Position numbers and translations under genes: made by a program
NCBI GenBank assembly: GCA_910585075.1
Contig: CAJUED010000005.1
Location: 226 to 64,225, forward strand
Direction: 5' to 3'
Length of the DNA: 64,000 bases
From: an uncultured Lachnospiraceae bacterium
Lineage (GTDB): Bacteria > Bacillota > Clostridia > Lachnospirales > Lachnospiraceae
Notes under the pieces: generated by a model
Database searches by the model: none
Told to the model about the DNA's origin: nothing
What the model saw: only the letters and a program-made list of their open reading frames with translations
Shown: positions 1 through 9,331 of the stretch, in pieces
Layout: every line of letters starts with the position of its first letter
Position numbering within the stretch: the stretch's first letter is position 1

Positions 1-981
1 GACAAATATGATATCCCGTATGAGGAAATTCATTCACTGGAGGACCTGGAGCCATGGCTGCAGCTGATCAAGGAGAATGAGCCGGATGTTGTCCCAATGT
101 ACCTGACAAAAGATTATACGGCACCGACCTATATGGATAAAATACAGGACCCGATAGGGATTGAATATGATGACGATGACCTTATTGTCAAAAATATATT
201 CGAAACGGAACAAATGATATCCGAATTAAGGACAATGCGGAAGTATTACCTTGCCGGTTATATCAATAAAGATGCGGCGGTGGCTTCTGATGATAAGACG
301 ATCAGGCGATTTGTGACAAAGGGTGACGGGCAGCCCTATGCGGAACTGACGTGGAGCAATGATCTGGGGTATGAAGTGGTGATATCGCAGATCATGGATA
401 TCAAAATCACAAACGCGTCAGCCAGAGGTGCTATGACTGCAATCAATAAAAATTCCGAGCATCCCGAGAAAGCGATGGAGCTGTTAAACCTGATCAATAC
501 GGATGCATATCTGAGGAACTTGTTAAATTATGGGATAGAGGGAGTGCATTGGGAAAGGGTTGGCGCAGATGCCGATGAAATAGAGGCTGTGAAGGGAAAT
601 ACATATGCCTATGACTTTAAGATAAAACTGAATGAGGATACCGCAAAAAATTACTCTGTTCCTTACTGGGTGCAGGGAGGATTGTTCCATACCTATGTGC
701 TGGATAATGAGCCGTTGGATAAGTGGATCGTCTTCAAAGAATTTAACGATGATTCCATAGCGGCGCCATCGTTTGGATTTGACTTTAATCTGGAGCCTGT
801 CAGCGCACAGGTGGCGGCATTTAGGAATGTGCTGGATGAATTTGGAAAGGCGCTCTATACAGGGAGTGTCGACCCGGATCGGTATCTGCCGGAGCTGAAC
901 AAAAAGCTGGAAAAGGCAGGTATGCAGGAGGTCATTGACGAGATGCAGAGGCAGATCGATGTGTGGAAGGCTGCCAGATAA
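1..981 (+). CDS. ABC transporter sugar-binding protein, LplA-like (5' end off window)
   Basis: The frame is open from base 1, so the signal peptide and lipobox lie outside the window; 326 codons and the stop are visible. The C-terminal half resembles the complete binding lipoprotein at 3004-4452: both have an FGF-x-F segment, a KLEKAG/ELEKAG motif and a DExQRQxD ending. This places it among cluster-1-like extracellular solute-binding proteins of the LplA/DUF3502 kind, which deliver complex or oligomeric sugars to LplB/LplC permeases. It lies just upstream of such a permease pair, 62 bases away, and probably shares its transcript. The ligand cannot be told from sequence. Having one binding protein on each side of the permeases suggests two ligands served by one channel or a recent duplication (inference). 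Confidence 0.85.
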   Translation, partial: DKYDIPYEEIHSLEDLEPWLQLIKENEPDVVPMYLTKDYTAPTYMDKIQDPIGIEYDDDDLIVKNIFETEQMISELRTMRKYYLAGYINKDAAVASDDKTIRRFVTKGDGQPYAELTWSNDLGYEVVISQIMDIKITNASARGAMTAINKNSEHPEKAMELLNLINTDAYLRNLLNYGIEGVHWERVGADADEIEAVKGNTYAYDFKIKLNEDTAKNYSVPYWVQGGLFHTYVLDNEPLDKWIVFKEFNDDSIAAPSFGFDFNLEPVSAQVAAFRNVLDEFGKALYTGSVDPDRYLPELNKKLEKAGMQEVIDEMQRQIDVWKAAR

Positions 982-1043
982 GAGGCAGTATGATGTGAAA
1001 ATTAATTGCAATTAATAAATATAAACAAGGAGGAAGAGCATGA

Positions 1044-2027
1044 ATGAGTATGAAACCAATTCTGAATAAAGGAGAGAAGGAAAAAGGGACGCGGCGAAAA
1101 AAAAGATGGAGCAGAGACGATACGGAATTATTCCTGCTGTCAGCGCCTACGCTGCTATGGTATCTGATCTTTGCGTATCTGCCGATGTTTGGTATTATTA
1201 TTGCCTTTAAGATTTATAAACTGGCGCCCGGCGGGCACAGTTTCATTTACAATCTGTTACACAGTGAATGGGCAGGGTTTGGCAATTTCAAGTATTTCTT
1301 TGTCTCCAATTCGTTTGCTATGCTGCTGAAAAATACAATTCTTTACAACATTGTGTTTATCATCATCAGCGCCAGTGTTGCGGTGGGAGGCGCATTACTG
1401 CTCAGCAACATGAGAAACAAAGGGGGATCAAGAGTATATCAGACAATGATGTTTCTGCCCTACTTTATGTCATGGGTCGTTGTCAGCTACTTTGTTTATG
1501 CTTTACTGACGCCTGAAAGGGGATATTTAAACGGCATTATCACTGCCCTTGGCGGGGAGCCTGTCATGTGGTTCCAGGAGAGCAAGTACTGGCCATTTAT
1601 CCTGGTATTCTTAAATACCTGGAAGGGCATGGGATACGGTATGGTAATCTACCTGGCAAGTATCACCGGTGTGGACAGAACCCTTTATGAGGCGGCGGTG
1701 ATGGATGGAGCAACCAAGCTGCAGCAGGAAAGATATATCACCCTTCCGTCTATCAAGCCTGTATTTGTTATGATGTTGATCTTAGATTGTGGAAAGATTT
1801 TCAATTCCGACTTTGGTCTGTTCTATCAGACGACAGGGGGAATTCCACAGTCCCTGTACACGACAGTATCAACCTTTGATACCTATATTTATCAGGCGCT
1901 GAAATCTTCATCGCCAATCGGACAGACAGCGGCAGCATCTTTCTTCCAAGCAATCTGTAGCTGTGCAACGATTTTACTGGCGAACTGGGTTGTCAGCAAG
2001 ATTGACAATGAAAATAGAATCATATAA
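1044..2027 (+). CDS. ABC transporter permease, LplB-like
   Basis: Inner-membrane permease of a carbohydrate ABC importer. The Lys/Arg-rich N-terminus is followed by about six hydrophobic segments. The YLPMFGIIIAF stretch is typical of LplB-type permeases, and the EAA loop (EAAVMDGA, near residues 214-222) contacts the ATPase. The start at 1044 sits 10 bases behind a strong AAGGAGG (1027-1033). An ATG at 1040 opens a 9-codon peptide in another frame and was not used. The second permease follows after 18 bases. No ATPase gene is present, as is usual for these Firmicute importers, which share an MsmK-type ATPase encoded elsewhere. Confidence 0.9.
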   Translation: MSMKPILNKGEKEKGTRRKKRWSRDDTELFLLSAPTLLWYLIFAYLPMFGIIIAFKIYKLAPGGHSFIYNLLHSEWAGFGNFKYFFVSNSFAMLLKNTILYNIVFIIISASVAVGGALLLSNMRNKGGSRVYQTMMFLPYFMSWVVVSYFVYALLTPERGYLNGIITALGGEPVMWFQESKYWPFILVFLNTWKGMGYGMVIYLASITGVDRTLYEAAVMDGATKLQQERYITLPSIKPVFVMMLILDCGKIFNSDFGLFYQTTGGIPQSLYTTVSTFDTYIYQALKSSSPIGQTAAASFFQAICSCATILLANWVVSKIDNENRII

Positions 2028-2045
2028 TAAAGGGAGGTGTGCAAA

Positions 2046-2972
2046 GTGAGTAAAAGAGCAAGAGAAACAGACAGCTCATCAACAATGAATCAGATTAAGC
2101 CATCCACAAATGTCCTGATCAATATTCTGTTTCTGATTTTGGGATTGACGTGTATTTTTCCACTGTTGTTTGTATTTTCTATATCCATATCCAGCGAGGA
2201 GGCTCTCCGGACTTATGGATATCAGATTATCCCGCAGGAGTTTTCGGGAGCAGCCTATCAGTTCTTATGGAATGAGCGTGGGATGATTTTGCATGCGGCG
2301 TTTATGTCAGTGTTTATCACTGTTTTGGGTACGATTATCACGATTGCGCTGACGACTTCCATGGGATATGTGGTTTCCAGAAGTAGCTTTAAACTGAAAA
2401 AAATATATACATGGCTAATCTTTGTACCCATGGTATTCAACGGCGGTATGCTGTCCAGCTATGTGGTAGTCAACAATATTTTAGGGCTTCGCAACACCAT
2501 CTGGGCGCTGATCCTGCCCTTGGCATGCTCGTCCTTCAGTGTAACGATTTGCAGGACGTTCTTTCGGACGACGGTGCCTGATTCCATCGTGGAGTCGGCA
2601 AAGATTGACGGCGCCGGACAGTTCCGTATCTGGGCGCAGATCGTACTGCCGATTTCAAAGCCGGTCATGGCAACGATTGGAATGTTTGCAGCCTTTGGTT
2701 ATTGGAATGACTGGTTTCAGGCATCCTTATATATCGATGACAAGAATCTGCAGACCTTGCAGTCCATGCTGAATAATATCCGTGCGAGCATTGAATATCT
2801 GGCAAATAACCCGTACGGCGGGCTGTCCATGCAGCAGTATAAGTTATCCATGCCGACAGAAAGTGTACGAATGGCGATTGCAATCATTATTATTGTGCCA
2901 ATCGCATGTACTTATCCGTTTTTCCAGAGATATTTCATTTCCGGTCTGACGGTGGGTTCAGTGAAAGAATAA
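2046..2972 (+). CDS. ABC transporter permease, LplC-like
   Basis: Second inner-membrane permease of the importer, pairing with the product of 1044-2027. The EAA loop ESAKIDGAGQF lies near residues 181-192 and there are about six hydrophobic segments. A GTG at 2037 overlaps the ribosome site AGGGAGG (2031-2037), so the GTG at 2046, eight bases behind it, is the likely start. The family (CUT1/LplC-like) passes oligosaccharides or related sugars through the membrane. It lies 31 bases before the binding-protein gene at 3004 and is co-oriented with it, so the genes probably form one operon. Confidence 0.9.
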   Translation: MSKRARETDSSSTMNQIKPSTNVLINILFLILGLTCIFPLLFVFSISISSEEALRTYGYQIIPQEFSGAAYQFLWNERGMILHAAFMSVFITVLGTIITIALTTSMGYVVSRSSFKLKKIYTWLIFVPMVFNGGMLSSYVVVNNILGLRNTIWALILPLACSSFSVTICRTFFRTTVPDSIVESAKIDGAGQFRIWAQIVLPISKPVMATIGMFAAFGYWNDWFQASLYIDDKNLQTLQSMLNNIRASIEYLANNPYGGLSMQQYKLSMPTESVRMAIAIIIIVPIACTYPFFQRYFISGLTVGSVKE

Positions 2973-3003
2973 AAAAATTTGAAATTTGGGAGGAGAGATA
3001 GGA

Positions 3004-4452
3004 ATGAAGCTAAAGAAAGTGTTAGCAGCAGGAATCGCATCCCTGCTTGTGGCCGGAATGCTGGCAGGCTGTGGAGGCGGGCAGAGCGCTGAAAGCGGGG
3101 AAGATGGCGGGGTCGTGACGTTAAAGTGGGTTACGATCGGAAACGGGATGCCTGACAATTATGATTCATGGGTAGCCAAGGTCAATGAATATACCGAGGA
3201 GAAGATTGGCGTTAATATAGAAATGGAAGTGATTCCATGGGGATCCTGGGATGACCGCCGTAATATCATTATCAGCACCAATGAACCTTATGACATCATT
3301 TTCGGTATCGGAAAGAATTATGTGCCGGACATTGCCCTGGGAGCGTATTGCGATATTACAGACATGATTGATGCTAATATGCCGGGATTAAATGAAATGA
3401 TGCCGGAAAAATACTGGACTGCCGTGACAGTAGACGGCAGAATCTACGGTGTGCCTACATATAAAGACAATGCTATTTCCAACTATGCGATCTGGGATAA
3501 GGAACTTGTAGACGAATATGCTCTGGATATCTCATCTCTTGTGGAGCTGGACTCTCTGACGGAGACATTTGAACAGCTCAAGGCCGACAAGAACGACTAT
3601 CCGGTTTATGTGAAAAATGACGGGATCTACTATATTTTCGACGTATATGACCAGATTGGCGGCGGAACCCAGATTCTTGGCGTCAGATATGACGATAAGG
3701 ACGCAAGGGTGTGCTTCACTTTGGAAGAACCGGATATCTATGCTGCACTGGAAACTTTCCATGAATGGTACGAGAAGGGTATCATCAACCCTGATGCCGC
3801 GACTCTGAATGAAGGCCGGGTTTATAATATGTGGCGTGTCGCACAGGGATGGGAGTCGGCAGGGGTGACATCCTGGGGACCGCAGATGGGCAAGGATGTA
3901 GTAGTCCAGAAAGTGGGCGATACGATCCTGTCCAGTGAGACCGTGCGCGGTTCTTTGAACATGATATCCACCAACAGCAAATATCCGGAGAAGTGTCTGC
4001 AGTTTTTGGATCTGGTCAATACGGATACCAAGCTGCGCGACATGTTTTATTATGGGGAAGAGGGAGTAGATTTCGAATATACAGAGGACGGAAAGGCGCA
4101 CAAACTCAATCAGGATTGGGAGATGGCAGGCTATACACAGGGAACCTTCTTTACCGTAACCCAGGTGGATACGGACGAATTTAACCAGTGGGAAGAAATT
4201 AAGGAACTGAATGATCAGGCTGTGGACTCTGCCGTGTTTGGGTTTACGTTTGATACGACGCAGATAGCCGATAAGCTTTCCAATTGCAATGAGATTTGGC
4301 TTCGTTACCGCAGTGAGGTGATGACCGGTGTGCAGGATCCGGCGGTAGCGGTTCCTCAGATTAAAGAGGAGCTGGAAAAAGCAGGATGGCAGGATGTGCT
4401 CGACGAGGCACAGAGACAGCTCGATGAATATATGGCAAGCCAGAACGCTTGA
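3004..4452 (+). CDS. Sugar-binding lipoprotein of ABC importer, LplA-like
   Basis: Extracellular solute-binding lipoprotein of 482 residues. The N-terminus has basic residues, a hydrophobic stretch and the lipobox LAGC at about residues 19-22, followed by a Gly/Ser/Glu-rich linker. An upstream ATG at 2986 overlaps the ribosome site region; the ATG at 3004 behind GGGAGG is preferred. The body matches the family of large solute-binding proteins that work with LplB/LplC permeases, with a DUF3502-like C-terminus also seen in the partial protein at 1-981. It is the last gene of the importer cluster and is followed by a hairpin terminator at 4528-4568. The ligand is unknown. Confidence 0.88.
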   Translation: MKLKKVLAAGIASLLVAGMLAGCGGGQSAESGEDGGVVTLKWVTIGNGMPDNYDSWVAKVNEYTEEKIGVNIEMEVIPWGSWDDRRNIIISTNEPYDIIFGIGKNYVPDIALGAYCDITDMIDANMPGLNEMMPEKYWTAVTVDGRIYGVPTYKDNAISNYAIWDKELVDEYALDISSLVELDSLTETFEQLKADKNDYPVYVKNDGIYYIFDVYDQIGGGTQILGVRYDDKDARVCFTLEEPDIYAALETFHEWYEKGIINPDAATLNEGRVYNMWRVAQGWESAGVTSWGPQMGKDVVVQKVGDTILSSETVRGSLNMISTNSKYPEKCLQFLDLVNTDTKLRDMFYYGEEGVDFEYTEDGKAHKLNQDWEMAGYTQGTFFTVTQVDTDEFNQWEEIKELNDQAVDSAVFGFTFDTTQIADKLSNCNEIWLRYRSEVMTGVQDPAVAVPQIKEELEKAGWQDVLDEAQRQLDEYMASQNA

Positions 4453-4527
4453 TAGAAGATGTGGAATAGGGGAATAAAATTACTATAAAAAAATCAATGC
4501 CAGGCGGCTGACAGCCGCCGTATGGTG

Positions 4528-4568
4528 AAAGGCAGGAATCCGGCTTTGAAGATGGGTTCCTGCCTTTT
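4528..4568 (+). terminator. Intrinsic terminator after LplABC-type operon
   Basis: AAAGGCAGGAA (4528-4538) pairs with TTCCTGCCTTTT (4557-4568), and the right arm ends in the T run. A smaller GGCGGCTG/CAGCCGCC hairpin precedes it at 4504-4519. It separates the operon from the convergent MATE gene. Confidence 0.75.
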
Positions 4569-4615
4569 CTATGTTGCAAAGAAAAACCAGAGATATGTAG
4601 AAAAGAACTTATTTA

Positions 4616-5986
4616 TTATACTTTATTATATTCGGCTGAAAGCGACATCCTTTTCAGTTTTCGATACAAAGTAAAATACATGGTAATGAAGCAGGCCAGC
4701 CCGCCGATCGCGTTGGATATGGGCTCTGCAAGAAAGACGCCGTCCACACCAAAGCCCAGCTTCGGCAGAAGTATGGTTAAAGGAGCCACGATCACCGCCT
4801 TGCGCAGCAGGGAGAAAAAGACCGCCTGTTTGGAATATCCCAGGGAGGTAAAAGAGGCCTGCCCCGTAAACTGGAAGGACATGAAGAAAAAGCCAAAAAA
4901 GTACAGCCGCAGCGCGCCCACGCCTGCGTCTAACATAGCCCTGTCCGTGGTAAAAATAGAAAGCAGGAGATGGGGGGAGCATATGACCACCAGCCATGCC
5001 ACCAGTGTGTATAAAATGCCGATTGCAGAGGTAAATCGGATGCCCTGACAGACCCGTTCGTACTTCTTTGCACCGTAATTATAGCCAAGCACCGGCTGAG
5101 CGCCGCTGGTAAGGCCGCTGACCGGAAGGGAAAGAATCTCCCGCACGGAATTTAAGACGGTCATGATACCCACGTACAAATCTCCGCCGTATATTTTTAA
5201 GGTGGCGTTGCACACTACCTGCACCAGGCAGTTGGTGGCCTGCATGATAAAGCCTGACATACCTAATGGAATGATTTCCCTTGCAAGCCTTAAATCTATC
5301 CGGAGATTTTGTTTCCTGATGCGGAGCTGCACCCTTTTTCCTGTGAGGAATTGCAGGACCCAAATACAGGATACGATTTGGCTCAGGACAGTGGCCAGGG
5401 CCGCCCCGCTAACCCCCATATGGAAAGAAAAAATAAATATGGGGTCAAGGATTAAATTAAGGGCGGCACCCAAAAGGGTGGTCATCATTCCCACCTTTGG
5501 GAATCCCTGAGCGTTAATAAAGCCGTTTAGACCGATAGAGAGCATGGAAAAAGATGTACCCAGCAGATATATTTTCAGGTATGCGTCCGCGTATACATAG
5601 GATGCGTCACTGGCGCCAAATAAATACAGGATAGGCCTGCGCAGCAGATAGCAGAAAAGCAGGATGACCAGAGAGGAGAGCAGCAGCAGGGAAAAAACAT
5701 TGCCCAGTATTTTTTCCGCCCGCTTTTCTTCCTTTGCCCCTCTGGCTATGGAAAAAAGAGGGGTGCCGCCGGTGCCGAACAGGTTTGTAAAGGCGGCAAT
5801 CAAAGTGGTCAGGGGGAAGGCCAGGCCAATACCCGTAAGAGCCATGCTGTCCGCGCCGGGCAGATGGCCTATGTAAATGCGGTCCACCACGTTATATAGA
5901 AGCTGTACCAGCTGGGCAAGCATAAGGGGGATGGATTGGTTTATGATATTGCGCCACACTTTGCCTTTGGAAAAATCATTTGTCAT
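4616..5986 (-). CDS. MATE family multidrug/toxin exporter
   Basis: Polytopic membrane protein of 456 residues from the chosen start. It begins MTNDFSKGKVWRNI, as many clostridial MATE exporters do, and has about twelve hydrophobic segments in two similar halves. The family exports drugs or metabolites by Na+ or H+ antiport. In-frame ATGs occur at 6028, 5998 and 5986. The first lies upstream of the -10 box of the promoter at 6020-6048, so it cannot be transcribed from that promoter; 5986 is chosen because of the family N-terminus, although 5998 is possible. The gene converges on the LplABC operon and stands alone. The substrate cannot be inferred. Confidence 0.9.
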   Translation of the reverse strand: MTNDFSKGKVWRNIINQSIPLMLAQLVQLLYNVVDRIYIGHLPGADSMALTGIGLAFPLTTLIAAFTNLFGTGGTPLFSIARGAKEEKRAEKILGNVFSLLLLSSLVILLFCYLLRRPILYLFGASDASYVYADAYLKIYLLGTSFSMLSIGLNGFINAQGFPKVGMMTTLLGAALNLILDPIFIFSFHMGVSGAALATVLSQIVSCIWVLQFLTGKRVQLRIRKQNLRIDLRLAREIIPLGMSGFIMQATNCLVQVVCNATLKIYGGDLYVGIMTVLNSVREILSLPVSGLTSGAQPVLGYNYGAKKYERVCQGIRFTSAIGILYTLVAWLVVICSPHLLLSIFTTDRAMLDAGVGALRLYFFGFFFMSFQFTGQASFTSLGYSKQAVFFSLLRKAVIVAPLTILLPKLGFGVDGVFLAEPISNAIGGLACFITMYFTLYRKLKRMSLSAEYNKV

Positions 5987-6019
5987 AGGTTTATACATCC
6001 TTTTGCGTGAATTTAATGT

Positions 6020-6048
6020 TGTATACAATTAGCGTAGCACTGTTTCAA
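6020..6048 (-). promoter_or_regulatory. Sigma-A-type promoter of the MATE gene
   Basis: On the minus strand TTGAAA (6043-6048) is followed by a 17-base spacer and TATACA (6020-6025). Transcription would begin near 6013, which excludes the ATG at 6028. Confidence 0.7.
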
Positions 6049-6438
6049 ATGTATTTCAACCGGATTTTTTATTCAATAAGCTGACTGCAAATTTTACTTG
6101 CATGGCCTTTCCGTTCATGGTATCTTATAGGTATCAATTGAATGATTTCCACACAGCTCATTCCGGGCTTTTCACGTGTGGCGTTCCGGGTAAATTTATT
6201 TATCCGGAACATCAAATTTCAGGCTTTTCGCCAGGATTTCAATATAACTTAATATTTTTGTAAGTGTATGAGCGGCGGAAAGACGTTCCTTTACAGTTGA
6301 TGGAGTATGTTATTTCGCCGGGCGGTACATTTACAGGACGGCTATACCCGCAAGGCAGGCGCTTGGAGAGAGATGATTACAGGGCAGACGTCCTTATGGG
6401 GAAGCATATATCTGTCAGACAAAGGAGGAACAACTGAA
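6049..6438. other. Intergenic region between divergent MATE and Rpn-like genes
   Basis: No gene is supported here. It holds one stray copy of the CAATAAGCTGAC repeat (6074-6090, see 23738-23850) and AT-rich DNA near 6240-6260 that may contain the promoter of the Rpn-like gene, but no convincing -35/-10 pair was found. The open frame from 6307 to 6438 is treated as untranslated because the strong ribosome site at 6421-6428 lies inside it. Confidence 0.5.
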
Positions 6439-7527
6439 TTGAAGAAAAGAAAAATAACAGATGACATACGTCTGCGTCAGGAAAAGAATGTTTTGACAGC
6501 AAAGGGACAGGTGAGAGATGTCAACAGCCGTACTATTTTTAAGGATTCCATGCTGGTGGCACAGTTTTTGCGGGATAATCTTGATATTCCAATCTTAAAG
6601 AATGTAAAACCGGAGGATATTGAGGATGTAACGGAGCGGTATCAGGCCTATCTGGGGATTTCCTTTGAGACAGATACGGTAAAAAGGATATGGCTGCGGG
6701 AGGCAGGAGAGGATTCCCAGATATATCTGGTGTCGCTTATAGAGCACAAAAGCGAGGTTGACTATAATATATCCATGCAGCTTCTGCGCTATATGGTTTG
6801 CATTTGGGATGAGTATGCAAGAGAGGCGGAAAAGCAGAAAAAGGGTATAACCAAAACAAAAGGATTCAAATATCCGGCCATCCTTCCGATTGTGTATTAT
6901 GAAGGAAGCGGAAACTGGACCCCGGAGCTGCGACTTCAGGACAGGATTATGTTAAAGGAAGTTTTAGGAGAGTACATACCGGATTTTACTTACCGGTTGG
7001 TGCGGATACATGACTACACCAACGAGGAGCTTCTTAGCCGGGAGGATGAAATGTCTCTGCTGATGATGATAAATAAGGTGCAGACAGCGGAGGATATGAC
7101 GCAGTTTCTACGGAGCGACCAGGACAAAATCAGAGAAATTGTGTCAAAGGATCCTTCCCATGTACTGGATATCATTGCATTCACCATATGGAGTCTTTGC
7201 ATGAAGATGAATATGCCTGTAGAGGACGCGGCGGAATGTGTCAGGAAAGTGGAGGACAGGGATATGGGGTATTTGTTTGAGAATATGGAGAAGATGGACA
7301 TACAGGAAGAACGCAGGCAGAGAAAGGAAGCGGAGCAAAGGGCGGAGAAGATAGAAGGAAAGTTGAAAGAAAAAGAGATACAGATGGAAAAAGCAATAGA
7401 AAGCTATGTTCAGCTGTGCCAGGAATTCCATGTAGAGAAAGACGACACTGTAGCAAGACTGGCGGAAAAATATCATTTAAGCCCGACAGATGCAAAGGAA
7501 AAAGTACGGATATATTGGAAAGACTGA
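6439..7527 (+). CDS. Rpn family PD-(D/E)XK nuclease/putative transposase
   Basis: Rpn proteins are recombination-promoting nucleases, often annotated as putative transposases. The body shows the family layout: an N-terminal QEKNVLTAKGQ region, a core LVSLIEHKSEVDYN whose E102-x-K104 fits the PD-(D/E)XK site, then YPAILPIVYYEG and a helical region. The end (about residues 285-330) is a charged coiled coil rich in Glu and Lys. The start is TTG at 6439 behind a perfect AAAGGAGG (6421-6428); the frame extends further upstream without a comparable ribosome site. No inverted repeats or target duplications were noticed, so I call it a nuclease gene and not a complete mobile element. A relative lies at 28730. 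Confidence 0.82.
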   Translation: MKKRKITDDIRLRQEKNVLTAKGQVRDVNSRTIFKDSMLVAQFLRDNLDIPILKNVKPEDIEDVTERYQAYLGISFETDTVKRIWLREAGEDSQIYLVSLIEHKSEVDYNISMQLLRYMVCIWDEYAREAEKQKKGITKTKGFKYPAILPIVYYEGSGNWTPELRLQDRIMLKEVLGEYIPDFTYRLVRIHDYTNEELLSREDEMSLLMMINKVQTAEDMTQFLRSDQDKIREIVSKDPSHVLDIIAFTIWSLCMKMNMPVEDAAECVRKVEDRDMGYLFENMEKMDIQEERRQRKEAEQRAEKIEGKLKEKEIQMEKAIESYVQLCQEFHVEKDDTVARLAEKYHLSPTDAKEKVRIYWKD

Positions 7528-7666
7528 CATTAAATGGCAGTTTTTGTAACAGCGGGGTCAAAAATCGAATTGCTACCGGCACTGTTATTGCCACGTGTTT
7601 GCGGATGAAAATAAATAGATTAAAATATTCACATAGACTACGGATTGTGCGGAAAGGAGAAAAAGG

Positions 7667-9175
7667 ATGAAAGCATTACAGAAAATAATCTCTTTTAATA
7701 AGGAGACAGGAAAAGTTTTTCATGAGGAAAGAAATCCGAAGATGGTAAACGAGGCTGATTTGGACAGCCAGATAGAATCAAACGTGGTAGGGCTTTACCC
7801 GGATTATCTTTTTCAGGAGATAGAGGGCTTTGGCTGTGCCATGACGGAGACCTCCTGTTATCTGCTGTCCAAAATGACACCGGCAAACAGACAGGAAGCC
7901 TTAAAATGTTGGTTTGGGAAGGGCGGGATAAATGCAAGGTTTGTGCGTATTCACATTGACAGCTGCGATTATTCTCTGGAGGAATATCAGGCGGTGGCAA
8001 ATCCCTTAGAGGATCCGGAGCTCACCACATTTTCTATTAGCCGGGACAGAAAATATATTATTCCGGTGGTGAAGGAGGCGATGGAACTTTCGGGTGAGCC
8101 TGTGTCCGTGTTGTTAAGTCCATGGTCACCGCCGGCACAGTGGAAAACCTTACCGGAAATCAAGAAAAATGATGTGATAATTTACGGGGGAAAGGAAAAC
8201 AGCATAGACCCGAGTAAGCCCAACCGCTGCTTTGGCGGAAGGCTGAAGCCGGAATATTATCCCTCTTGGGCGAAATACCTGGTGAAATTTGTGCAGGCAT
8301 ATCTTGACGAGGGGCTGAATGTGACTATGCTCTCAGTTCAGAATGAAGCAAATGCGGCAACTGACTGGGACAGCTGTGTGTGGAGCGGAGAGGAAGAAAG
8401 AGCGTTTCTTGTTGAGCATTTGTACCCGGCCATGAGGGATGCAGGACTTGATAAAAAGGTTGGAATTTATATCTGGGACCACAACAAGGAAAGGATGATT
8501 GAGCATATAGACGAAATGATGGTGGGAGAGACCGCTTCCATGATTCAGGGCTTTGCCTATCACTGGTACACGGGAGACCATTTTGAGGCCTTATCCCTGC
8601 TTCGGGGGAAATATCCTGACAAGATTTTGATGCATTCCGAGAGCTGCGGCCTGCATATTCCGGGTAAGGTAACCGCTTTTGACTTTTCACAGGAGGATCT
8701 GACGAAACTGCCCCCGGAGATTGCAGAACTTATGAAGCTTTCACCGTTGGAGGTGGATTTTCAGGATGCAAAGAATTATGCTCATGATATTATCGGGGAT
8801 ATCAATCATGGAATGAACCGCTGGATTGACTGGAATATGATTGTGGATCGTACCGGCGGGCCAAGGCATGTGCCGGGAGGCTTCGCAGCGCCTATAATTG
8901 CCGAGGAGGATGGCAGCTATACCTGTACGGTGAGCTATGAATACATCCGTCAGATTGCCCGGACGGTTCTGCCCGGCGCCCGGCGTATGGGGATCAGCGT
9001 GTACGGCCATGATGTGGAAGGAGCGGCTGTCAAAAATCCTGACGGCACGGTAGGTGTTGTGCTGCTGAACCAGACGAATAAGGAGCTGCCGGTGGCGCTT
9101 CGGATGAAAGGATATCTGTGCAGGATTACCCTTCCGGGAGAAACGCTGAGTACGGTGATGATCACACAAGAATAG
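7667..9175 (+). CDS. Glycoside hydrolase family 30 enzyme
   Basis: GH30 retaining glycosidase of 502 residues (beta-glucosidase, beta-xylosidase or related activity). The (beta/alpha)8 barrel shows the expected motifs: FGCAMTETS near residue 57, LSPWSPPAQWK, the acid/base motif SVQNEAN with Glu227, and the nucleophile motif HSESCG with Glu325. A C-terminal beta domain ends the protein. No signal peptide is visible, so it probably acts in the cytoplasm on imported oligosaccharides. The ribosome site AAAGGAG lies just upstream. The SGNH hydrolase gene and a sugar-sensing cassette follow on the same strand, suggesting a shared glycan-use role. The exact substrate is not determinable. Confidence 0.9.
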   Translation: MKALQKIISFNKETGKVFHEERNPKMVNEADLDSQIESNVVGLYPDYLFQEIEGFGCAMTETSCYLLSKMTPANRQEALKCWFGKGGINARFVRIHIDSCDYSLEEYQAVANPLEDPELTTFSISRDRKYIIPVVKEAMELSGEPVSVLLSPWSPPAQWKTLPEIKKNDVIIYGGKENSIDPSKPNRCFGGRLKPEYYPSWAKYLVKFVQAYLDEGLNVTMLSVQNEANAATDWDSCVWSGEEERAFLVEHLYPAMRDAGLDKKVGIYIWDHNKERMIEHIDEMMVGETASMIQGFAYHWYTGDHFEALSLLRGKYPDKILMHSESCGLHIPGKVTAFDFSQEDLTKLPPEIAELMKLSPLEVDFQDAKNYAHDIIGDINHGMNRWIDWNMIVDRTGGPRHVPGGFAAPIIAEEDGSYTCTVSYEYIRQIARTVLPGARRMGISVYGHDVEGAAVKNPDGTVGVVLLNQTNKELPVALRMKGYLCRITLPGETLSTVMITQE

Positions 9176-9200
9176 CACAAAATAGTACGGTATGAGGAAA

Positions 9201-9331
9201 GAGTGAAAGATTTTCAAGTCTTTCACTCCACAAGTTTGTGTCTGCGTTGCATCCACAAACTTTCAAGCATTTATGCCTTCAAGCATTTATGCTTGTGTGT
9301 GCAAAAAAGCAGCGCAGAAATGGGGGGAAAA
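9201..9331 (+). repeat. Hairpin leader repeat, copy A, before the SGNH hydrolase gene
   Basis: A perfect stem GAGTGAAAGA/TCTTTCACTC (9201-9210/9219-9228) opens the element. A direct repeat TCAAGCATTTATGC occurs twice within 9261-9292, followed by GCAAAAAAGC...AGAAATG (9301-9322). The hairpin, ATTTATGCTT and the 22-base GCAAAAAAGC...AGAAATG block recur in the same order at 44827-44894 on the other strand, ahead of an antitoxin gene. Each copy ends only a few bases before a start codon. Confidence 0.7.

Noticed and set aside
5987..6028. Longer MATE protein starting at 6028
   Set aside because: That ATG lies upstream of the -10 box of the only good promoter.
6307..6438. Longer N-terminus for the Rpn-like nuclease
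   Set aside because: A perfect ribosome site at 6421-6428 precedes the in-frame TTG at 6439, and the extra residues do not look like the family.
6439..7527. Complete transposable element
   Set aside because: Rpn proteins carry the transposase label, but no terminal inverted repeats or target duplications were seen around either Rpn-like gene.
7416..7670. Small gene between the Rpn-like and GH30 genes
   Set aside because: It overlaps the Rpn-like coding end in another frame and has no recognisable features.
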